Translations under genes and position numbers: made by a program
Notes under the pieces: generated by a model
What the model was told of the DNA's origin: nothing
The model's database searches: none
The model's input: the letters and a program-made list of their open reading frames with translations, nothing else
Part shown: positions 1 to 4,517 of the stretch, piece after piece
Layout of the letters: the number at the start of each line of letters is the position of its first letter
Position numbering within the stretch: position 1 is the first letter of the stretch
DNA from: JAKATY01 sp038876335
GTDB taxonomy: Archaea > Micrarchaeota > Micrarchaeia > Micrarchaeales > Micrarchaeaceae
Direction: 5' to 3'
Assembly: GCA_038876335.1 (NCBI GenBank)
Contig: JAVYYS010000004.1
Span: forward strand, 1 to 24,394
Length of the DNA stretch: 24,394 nucleotides

Positions 1-662
1 AGGCACTCGATTTTCTAGCATGCATCAACATAAACGCAACATCGGAGGCGTATGCGAAGGCGCAGGCAGTAGGCACCGGAAGCCCGTATGTGCTTGGCAC
101 ATCGCCGTGCGAGGTTGCGCATGACCCGCAGTTCGCCTTAGTGCCGCTCCCTGCATTGCTGCAAAGCAACACTACTCTTGGCATGTATTGCTCAATATCA
201 AACTCTACCTCACAATACATCAAGGCTTTGCTTGTGGTGGGGCAAGCGCTCTCAAACGAAACGGTGTGCATCAAGACGCAGAACAGTGCAAGCACACTCT
301 TCAACGTATACAACACCAACGGCGCAAGAATCAATGCCTACATACAAGGCACGTACTACCTTGGAGTTATAAACGTGCAAGGAGAACCCTATGTGGAGTT
401 CCTTATGATCTACACACCAAACTCTGCCAACGGCACTATAACGAATGCGCCAAGCGAGTTCTACAGCTCCAACTTCTATAAGGCGTTTTTCCTAGGCAGC
501 CTGCCAGGGTTCACGCAAGTGTATCCGCAAAACGCTACAGGCATAAACTTCGTGAACGGCACCTACCCTATAAGGATATTCGCGCTTGACAACTTCACCG
601 GCCAGCTCCCGCCCGTAGTGCAAAAGCCGGCCTGGGTTCACAACAACTTTACGCTGCCGTGA
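1..662 (+). CDS. 3' end of a secreted or membrane-anchored protein, possibly an STT3/AglB-like oligosaccharyltransferase (5' truncated)
   Basis: The frame is open from the window edge (first complete codon at base 3) to TGA at 660-662, so the start lies outside; the GTG at 90 is only the first internal start-like codon. About 219 residues are visible. They are rich in Asn, Ser and Thr with many N-x-S/T sites (for example NTT, NST, NET, NGT, NAT, NFT) and have no membrane segment, which suggests an extracytoplasmic domain. The last 80 residues run S-x-F-Y-K-A-F-F-L, G-F-T-Q-V-Y, then Y-P-I-R-I-F-A-L, a pattern that recalls the end of archaeal STT3/AglB proteins (short helix, then 'f-x-x-V-Y' and 'v-K-I-F'). 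The WWDYG catalytic motif would lie upstream and cannot be checked. The family call is inference; a glycosylated surface protein is the main alternative. Confidence 0.45.
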   Translation, partial: ALDFLACININATSEAYAKAQAVGTGSPYVLGTSPCEVAHDPQFALVPLPALLQSNTTLGMYCSISNSTSQYIKALLVVGQALSNETVCIKTQNSASTLFNVYNTNGARINAYIQGTYYLGVINVQGEPYVEFLMIYTPNSANGTITNAPSEFYSSNFYKAFFLGSLPGFTQVYPQNATGINFVNGTYPIRIFALDNFTGQLPPVVQKPAWVHNNFTLP

Positions 663-698
663 AGGTTTTTATTCCTGACGCTACCAATAATAACGCAT

Positions 699-773
699 GG
701 GCCTGTAGCTCAGCCTGGTTAGAGCGCCGGTCTTATAAGCCGTAGATCGAGAGTTCAAATCTCTCCAGGCCCA
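699..773 (+). tRNA. tRNA-Ile (anticodon UAU)
   Basis: A full cloverleaf folds. Acceptor GGGCCTG (699-705) pairs perfectly with CAGGCCC (766-772), discriminator A773, and no CCA is encoded. D-stem GCTC/GAGC (708-711/722-725) has a 10-nt loop with GG. The anticodon stem is 727-731/739-743 with four pairs and a C-U mismatch at the outermost pair (27:43). Loop CTTATAA places TAT at 734-736. The variable loop is 5 nt. T-stem GAGAG/CTCTC encloses loop TTCAAAT. The anticodon reads AUA directly, whereas most archaea decode AUA with a CAU tRNA modified to agmatidine. AUA is a frequent Ile codon in the genes of this window. There is no intron. Confidence 0.93.
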
Positions 774-897
774 CTCTTCGCTTGGGGTTATATATAGAGC
801 GAGGATATTGTTCTCCATCCCGCTTAGTAAAGGCAAAGCCGCAGACCTTGCATCTGTAACTATCTCGTTCTTTTACGTATGCAACAAAAACTTGACT
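733..897 (-). pseudogene. HNH-endonuclease-like or zinc-finger fragment, probably the frameshifted 3' part of the neighbouring small ORF
   Basis: On the minus strand an open frame of about 54 codons contains V-K-E-R-D-S-Y-R-C-K-V-C-G-F-A-F followed by T-K-R-D-G-E. The R-D-x-Y-x-C-x-V-C-G-F pattern is typical of the first half of HNH endonuclease domains, but the His-containing half is missing. The frame runs into the antisense of tRNA-Ile before stopping at 733-735. It has no start codon. It lies one frame away from the 74-residue ORF ending at 873, and the frames meet at a run of five T (plus-strand A at 886-890): one extra T there would join them. I read this as the decayed C-terminus of that gene; an assembly indel is possible. 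Confidence 0.45.
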
Positions 898-1097
898 TTA
901 TTAACCTTTCTTAACCTTTCAGCTGTATCCTCCTTATCCCACACGTTCGTGCTGCTGCCAGAATAAACACCATCTGATACAGTGACTTCTAGTGGGGCTA
1001 TTTTGGTCTGCCGAACAGCTAGTAAAGTATTATTCATGTATTCTGCTGCATCTTCAGAACCAATTGGCATAAGGTATATCTCTGCCATATAAAACAC
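873..1097 (-). CDS. small unknown ORF, likely truncated by a frameshift
   Basis: It encodes 74 residues from a GTG at 1095-1097 that overlaps the last base of the MazG-like gene's TAG stop, or 71 residues from the ATG at 1086-1088. I recognise no family. The N-terminus (M-A-E-I-Y-L-M-P-I-G) looks like a beta strand followed by helix. The C-terminus is basic and ends abruptly at K-F-L-L-H-T just after a T5 run. In the alternative frame from that run the reading continues into an HNH-like cysteine motif, so the ORF may be the first part of a longer broken gene. It is the last gene of a minus-strand group with the MazG-like gene and the Cas1-tail-like fragment. Confidence 0.45.
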   Translation of the reverse strand: MFYMAEIYLMPIGSEDAAEYMNNTLLAVRQTKIAPLEVTVSDGVYSGSSTNVWDKEDTAERLRKVNKVKFLLHT

Positions 1098-1462
1098 TAT
1101 ACCTCATTGTACTTTTTGTTCGATCCTTTAGCTTTTTCAACTGGATATTTTTCATTATTCTTCTTTAATTTGCTCAGCAGTTCAGTTGATATGTCAAAGT
1201 TAAACCTTTGTGCAAATCTGAATGTAAAATAGATCACATCAGCAAGTTCTTCTCCAATCCTTTCGCGCCTTGTAGGATCTTGCATCATCTTGTCTATATC
1301 CTCTTGGGATTTGAATCTAAACAAATCTAGCAGTTCCGAAGCTTCAGTGGATATCCCTATTGCAAGGTCTTTAGCATTATGGAATTGATCCCAGTCTCTA
1401 TCCTCACAGAACTTTTGCACTTCGTCTTTCAGCTCTTTAACAGTAGTAGTTTTATCGGTCAT
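1097..1462 (-). CDS. MazG-like nucleotide pyrophosphohydrolase (DCTPP1/MazG superfamily)
   Basis: This 121-residue protein has the all-alpha NTP pyrophosphohydrolase layout. Motif E-A-S-E-L-L-D (about residues 40-46) and motif G-E-E-L-A-D-V-I-Y-F (about 70-79) supply the acidic Mg-binding residues. The later K-x-N-x-x-K-Y-P-V-E-K-A-K-G-S motif (about 99-113) is typical of the short dCTPase/MazG-like group. Such enzymes hydrolyse (d)NTPs to NMP and PPi and clean the nucleotide pool; this group is often carried by mobile or defence-associated DNA. The ATG at 1460-1462 lies inside the end of the upstream Cas1-tail-like frame (stop 1452-1454), and its TAG overlaps the GTG of the next ORF by one base, so the three are probably co-transcribed. 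Substrate preference cannot be read from sequence. Confidence 0.85.
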   Translation of the reverse strand: MTDKTTTVKELKDEVQKFCEDRDWDQFHNAKDLAIGISTEASELLDLFRFKSQEDIDKMMQDPTRRERIGEELADVIYFTFRFAQRFNFDISTELLSKLKKNNEKYPVEKAKGSNKKYNEV

Positions 1463-1655
1463 TTAATACACCCATTTTCTTCATAACCTTTCCATAAACC
1501 TTGATTTTCTTTCCTTCTCTTACATGCTTCTGCATATACCACAACGTTGATTTATTTATGCTTAACCTCTTGCGGTCTTGCGGCGTTAGGCTAAGCACTC
1601 TATTGCGGATATCTGTGCTATCCTCTCGCTTTATTCTGAACTCAAGTTCAGAAAG
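1452..1655 (-). pseudogene. fragment resembling the C-terminal helix-turn-helix tail of archaeal Cas1
   Basis: The open frame between a TAG (1656-1658) and TAA (1452-1454) reads E-F-R-I-K-R-E-D-S, then L-S-L-T-P-Q-D-R-K-R-L, I-N-K-S-T-L-W-Y-M-Q-K, and E-G-K-K-I-K-V-Y-G-K-V. From memory this matches the tail of many archaeal Cas1 proteins (x-K-x-S-Y/T-x-E-x-x-K-L-G-I-x-K-S-T-L-H-Y-x-K-K ... G-K-x-x-K-x-Y-x-K-V). None of the Cas1 catalytic body is present: a stop lies just upstream. The only standard start candidate is GTG at 1596-1598, giving 48 residues. A TATA-like sequence at 1661-1668 lies upstream on this strand, so it may be expressed as a small DNA-binding protein coupled to the MazG-like gene. 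Either a cas1 relic or a free-standing HTH protein. Confidence 0.45.
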
Positions 1656-1820
1656 CTAGGTATATATACCCCGCTCTTTGTAAGGGGTCATATATAGAAC
1701 ACAGAAAGGCCATTTTCAACATAGTTTTGGCATAGAGACGGAAGATATGGTTGCACCCTGAGAGAACATAAAATTTTTCAATGGATGGAAAGATACGGCA
1801 TCAACGCGTTCGCCGAAACC
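1656..1820. other. gene-poor spacer with inverted TATA-like motifs
   Basis: TATATACCCC (1661-1670 region ending 1674) and GGGGTCATATA (1684-1694) form an imperfect inverted repeat separated by about 10 bases. They could be divergent TATA elements, one serving the minus-strand Cas1-tail/MazG group, or the end of the island. From 1700 to 1820 I see no convincing gene; a 50-codon open stretch on the minus strand has no recognisable motif. Confidence 0.35.
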
Positions 1821-1846
1821 TATAAAGATTTTTATTGAGGGGTAGG
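1821..1846 (+). promoter_or_regulatory. TATA box and Shine-Dalgarno of the ATP-cone gene
   Basis: TATAAAGATT at 1821-1830 is followed by GAGGGGTAGG at about 1837-1846, just before the TTG start at 1850. The G-rich element matches the anti-Shine-Dalgarno end of 16S rRNA and supports the TTG start. Confidence 0.55.
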
Positions 1847-1849
1847 TAA

Positions 1850-2119
1850 TTGAAAAGTGAGTCTGTGAAGGTAAGAAGAAGAAATGGAATGGAAGAGGAA
1901 TTTGTTAGAGAAAAAATAGTCGTATCAGTAGTGAAAGCGGGCGGAAAGGTGGAACTTGGCCGCGCGATTGCGGAAGAGATAGAGCAGGAGCTTGCTGCTT
2001 CGGAGTCCGCCACAACAGATGAGATAAGAAGCAGGGTATTGGCGAAATTGAAGGACAGGGATCTGGATACCTACAACAGCTGGATAGAATACGATACAAA
2101 AGAAGGAAAAATTAGATAG
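1850..2119 (+). CDS. stand-alone ATP-cone domain protein
   Basis: This 89-residue protein consists of little more than an ATP-cone: V-K-V-R-R-R-N-G at the N-terminus (the family's 'v-x-K-R-d-G' strand), F-V-R-E-K-I-V-V-S-V-V-K-A-G (the 'F-d-x-x-K-I-x-x-a-i-x-k-A' helix), then T-T-D-E-I-R-S-R-V-L and a closing segment with W-I-E-Y-D. ATP-cones bind adenine nucleotides and are best known as allosteric modules of ribonucleotide reductase and NrdR. There is no zinc ribbon (so not NrdR), no reductase domain, and no nrd gene nearby. The start is TTG at 1850, preceded by a good Shine-Dalgarno. A nucleotide-sensing regulator is plausible but not shown by sequence. Confidence 0.8.
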   Translation: MKSESVKVRRRNGMEEEFVREKIVVSVVKAGGKVELGRAIAEEIEQELAASESATTDEIRSRVLAKLKDRDLDTYNSWIEYDTKEGKIR

Positions 2120-2170
2120 AGCGCGTGCGTTCGACTAAAACAAATTTCCAAGTATTTTATTTTTTAAATC

Positions 2171-2177
2171 TTATAAA
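2171..2177 (+). promoter_or_regulatory. TATA box upstream of the first VKOR gene
   Basis: TTATAAA at 2171-2177 predicts transcription starting near 2200, downstream of the ATP-cone stop (2119) and upstream of the ATG at 2232. This favours 2232 as the start over any upstream in-frame codon. Confidence 0.4.
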
Positions 2178-2231
2178 CGCGGCGGTGCCTTTACGAGAAC
2201 AACGAGGACTGAATTCCTTATACTTACACTA

Positions 2232-2684
2232 ATGTCAATTGTGGGGCTCGCCTCTTCTGTTCTTGTGATCTATGAGCTTAACGTACTCGGAACGCTTCCA
2301 CCCTTGTGCACTCTCTCAGGAGGCCCTTCATTGTTTGGAGCCAAGATTGACTGCGCCACGGTGCTTTTTAGCAGCTACTCAGAAATAGATGGCGTATCTC
2401 TTGACATGCTTGCTGCAATTTGGTTTATTGTAAATCTTGCTCTTGTAACCGCTCTCGTCTCTGTGCGCAAAGAACTTTCGAGAATAATATTTAAAGTCCT
2501 TTTTGCCTGGAGATTTTTCGGGCTTGCGATAGTGCCTTACCTTGTTTACTTAGAATTTGCAGTGCTGCACGCAATTTGCCTGTACTGCACTATAATGCAT
2601 TTCGCGATAATAATAGACTTCATAATAATAACTTTTTTGGTATTTTCGGAGAATTCTAGGATAAAGAAGGATATTTTTGGCTAA
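2232..2684 (+). CDS. VKOR-family thiol oxidoreductase (first copy)
   Basis: This 150-residue membrane protein has four hydrophobic segments (about 1-16, 55-76, 86-108, 120-140). The VKOR signature is present: a large loop with L-C-T-L and D-C-A-T-V-L-F-S-S-Y followed by D-G-V-S-L, and a C-L-Y-C redox pair near the start of the last helix. Bacterial and archaeal VKOR homologues pass electrons from a Trx-fold thiol oxidase to quinone and so drive disulfide formation. No fused thioredoxin domain is present and no DsbA-like partner is in the window. Basic residues in the loop between helices 2 and 3 (R-K-E-L-S-R) and at the C-terminus (R-I-K-K) suggest an active site facing outward. The frame stays open upstream but has no start codon; starting at ATG 2232 slightly shortens helix 1. 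Confidence 0.88.
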   Translation: MSIVGLASSVLVIYELNVLGTLPPLCTLSGGPSLFGAKIDCATVLFSSYSEIDGVSLDMLAAIWFIVNLALVTALVSVRKELSRIIFKVLFAWRFFGLAIVPYLVYLEFAVLHAICLYCTIMHFAIIIDFIIITFLVFSENSRIKKDIFG

Positions 2685-2776
2685 ACTGGTGTGTCGCCGC
2701 TACCATTCAATCTCTATCTCCGGCCTGCCTCTGTATTTATAGCACTTTTACCCTATATTCTTCGAAGCTGCTGATC

Positions 2777-2806
2777 GGTTTTACAGGATTGTTGCAACTG
2801 TAAACC
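2777..2806. other. inverted repeat, possible hairpin
   Basis: GGTTTTACAG (2777-2786) and CTGTAAACC (2798-2806) are complementary apart from one extra T, with an 11-nt loop. It lies between the first VKOR gene (ends 2684) and tRNA-Lys (3' end 2857). It could be a terminator-like or small-RNA structure. No T-run follows it on the plus strand. Confidence 0.35.
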
Positions 2807-2856
2807 AAACTTAGTGCTGGTTCGCCGTTTGCAGCTCCAACACATTATTGATAAAG

Positions 2857-2970
2857 CGGGCCCAGAGGGATTCCCATTGATTGGGCAAACGTTTTATAGC
2901 CCAAAATTATTTGGACCCTCGGCCTACTGGTTAAGAGCCAGCCGCTCTGACCATGCTGAGCTATGGGCCC
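2857..2970 (-). tRNA. tRNA-Lys (anticodon CUU) with a 39-nt intron in the T-loop
   Basis: On the minus strand acceptor GGGCCCA (2970-2964) pairs with TGGGCCC (2864-2858), discriminator G2857, no CCA. D-stem GCTC/GAGC (2961-2958/2947-2944) has a 10-nt loop with GG. Anticodon stem 2942-2938/2930-2926 ends in a G-U pair; loop CTCTTAA places CTT at 2935-2933. T-stem 5' half GAGGG (2920-2916) is separated from its partner CCCTC (2869-2865) by 46 nt instead of 7. Removing 39 nt (2909-2871 in the most likely register) gives a 75-nt tRNA with loop TCCAAAT. Position 55 is then C instead of the near-universal U. Gene finders that expect an anticodon-loop intron may miss this gene. Confidence 0.88.
2871..2909 (-). 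other. T-loop intron of tRNA-Lys with a relaxed bulge-helix-bulge
   Basis: The T-stem acts as outer helix. TCCA (2915-2912) pairs with TGGG (2876-2873, one U-G) as a 4-bp central helix. AAT at 2911-2909 and AAT at 2872-2870 form the two 3-nt bulges. Inside the intron TTGGGC (2904-2899) pairs perfectly with GCCCAA (2886-2881) around a 12-nt loop, but that hairpin is not directly stacked on the bulge, so the motif is relaxed. Several cut positions give the same spliced sequence. ARMAN-type archaea are known to have a broad-specificity splicing endonuclease able to remove such introns. Confidence 0.75.
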
Positions 2971-2982
2971 GCGCCTAATGTG

Positions 2983-4104
2983 CTATATGAGTTTACCTAC
3001 AATCCTTTTAACTTTTTCTACTCTGCTCCTTTCGCATGCAACTAGGAACACGGTCTTCGATTTTATAACATCATTTATGGATTTTACTATTGGTGATATC
3101 TCAGAGAGAGTGCCGACTACGCTATCGTCTTTGTCTATTACATATAAGTCATCTCCATTTCCTTTCATTTTTATTTTTTCTACTATGAACTCTTCTTCGC
3201 CACTTTTCTCTAGAGCGGCAATCACTTCCTCTTTGCTGACTGAGACGCTTGCTTCGGTATATACTGCACGCTTATACAGCTTCCTTGAGAATAATTTCTT
3301 GGCTAAATGCGAAGAGGCTTTTGCATTGAGCAGCTCTGAAGTAAGCTGCCCATCATCGCAGTCAATTATACTTTTGGCATCTATCTCTCTGCTTTCTATT
3401 GCCTGCGATAACGCTTTTTCATACATGCTTGTAGCAATAATGGTAGTATGGTGATTGTATACTACATTGAACATTAAGTATCTTGCTATGAGCATAGCTT
3501 CTGCTACAGGTACATCGTAATTATAAACTGCGAGTTTTCCTTTTTCTATGCGCAACTTATATTTAAGCCTATGGAGGTCTATTACCCCGTAGCTTACCCC
3601 TGTATAATATGCGTCCCGAGCAAGGTAATCCATTCTATCAGCCCCCAACGCGCCCGTGAATATTATCCCTATTCCTTTCCCTTCGAAATAGCGCAGGAAC
3701 TTGTTAAATGAATGCGTTGAAGAGATTATGTCCTTTATAACTCCATTCCTTATCTTCTGTTCCCCCAACTTTTCATGATCGGTATGCAAATATTTGCGAA
3801 GTATCCCATCAGTAGAATGCGAAAAGGGAGCATGGCCTATATCATGCAGAAGTGCCGCCAGGTAGAGTTCCTCGCTGTCATTGTTGAATATGTTTCCGTA
3901 TATTTCTTTTGTTATCTGCATAGTCCCTAATGAATGCGAGAATCTTGTATGAGTAGCACCAGGGTACACAAAGCTAACAAATCCATTCTGGGATACCCTT
4001 CTTAGCCTTTGCATTTCTGGGGTACTTATTACTGAAAGTTCTATAGCGTCGGCCTTTATATCTCCCAGAATTGGATCGCGAATCCTAAACCTTGTGATCC
4101 CCAC
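2983..4104 (-). CDS. HD-domain phosphohydrolase (SAMHD1/dGTPase-like)
   Basis: This 373-residue protein carries the metal-binding residues of the HD superfamily in the SAMHD1/YfbR-type order: H57 in T-R-F-S-H-S-L-G-T, H87-D88 in L-L-H-D-I-G-H-A-P-F-S-H, and D156 in G-A-D-R-M-D-Y-L-A-R-D. The opening I-R-D-P-I-L-G-D-I and the R-L-R-R-V-S-Q run are also typical of this group. Related proteins hydrolyse dNTPs to nucleoside and triphosphate, or other phosphoesters. The start is GTG at 4102-4104, with GGTGGTC just upstream on the minus strand, inside the end of the second VKOR gene (20-nt overlap). The C-terminal 120 residues are lysine- and glutamate-rich and unassigned. The substrate is not determined. 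Confidence 0.85.
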   Translation of the reverse strand: MGITRFRIRDPILGDIKADAIELSVISTPEMQRLRRVSQNGFVSFVYPGATHTRFSHSLGTMQITKEIYGNIFNNDSEELYLAALLHDIGHAPFSHSTDGILRKYLHTDHEKLGEQKIRNGVIKDIISSTHSFNKFLRYFEGKGIGIIFTGALGADRMDYLARDAYYTGVSYGVIDLHRLKYKLRIEKGKLAVYNYDVPVAEAMLIARYLMFNVVYNHHTTIIATSMYEKALSQAIESREIDAKSIIDCDDGQLTSELLNAKASSHLAKKLFSRKLYKRAVYTEASVSVSKEEVIAALEKSGEEEFIVEKIKMKGNGDDLYVIDKDDSVVGTLSEISPIVKSINDVIKSKTVFLVACERSRVEKVKRIVGKLI

Positions 4105-4492
4105 CAGACCACCACAATAGTATTACGAAATTCAGCAGCAGAATTATATCAAGTATTGAACAATATATACATATCTTGCCTAGTTCCGCCATAGCGGCAA
4201 CGGAATAGGCTAGGCCCGCCATACCCAAGGCAGACCATAACTTTAAATGACTTCGGAATTTCAACGTTACCGCTATTGCGATTGAAAACCATGCAAATGC
4301 ATAAAAGGAAAGTGGTACGCCGAATATCCTTGAAAAACTGCTTGATAGAACCGTAGCACAATTTATAAGCCCGGTGTTTGGGCAGAAGAGGGCATTCTCG
4401 TTAAAACTAACGTATACCAAATAAGCCGATACCGCAAGGCCTATTAAAAGTATCGCAAAAACCAGTTTTAGGACGTTTTCCATAAGACCCAT
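4085..4492 (-). CDS. VKOR-family thiol oxidoreductase (second copy)
   Basis: From ATG at 4490-4492 the product is 135 residues with four hydrophobic segments. It has the VKOR features L-F-C-P-N-T-G-L-I-N-C-A-T-V-L-S-S-S-F, G-V-P-L-S-F-Y-A, and the redox pair C-I-Y-C before the last helix. The frame can be read up to 4576, but that would overlap the preceding GTPase gene by 59 bases with a basic, non-membrane sequence; starting 25 bases after that gene's stop fits better. The start at 4483 is also possible. It is clearly distinct from the copy at 2232-2684. Basic residues between helices 2 and 3 (K-F-R-S-H-L-K) again suggest an outward active site. Its end overlaps the HD gene start by 20 bases. 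Confidence 0.85.
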   Translation of the reverse strand: MGLMENVLKLVFAILLIGLAVSAYLVYVSFNENALFCPNTGLINCATVLSSSFSRIFGVPLSFYAFAWFSIAIAVTLKFRSHLKLWSALGMAGLAYSVAAMAELGKICIYCSILDIILLLNFVILLWWSGGDHKV

Positions 4493-4517
4493 TTTAAGTT
4501 TTGATCTTGCATATTGT

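Noticed and set aside
774..800. 3' tRNA-Ile sequence as an att site repeated at the far end of the island
   Set aside because: I looked for a copy of the tRNA 3' end between 1680 and 1800 and found none; only the TATA-like motif recurs.
1656..1805. 50-codon minus-strand frame as the missing Cas1 body
   Set aside because: It is in a different frame from the Cas1-tail-like fragment and shows none of the Cas1 catalytic residues or motifs.
2963..3454. 163-codon plus-strand frame starting in the antisense of tRNA-Lys
   Set aside because: Lies wholly over the HD phosphohydrolase C-terminus and the tRNA; shadow composition.
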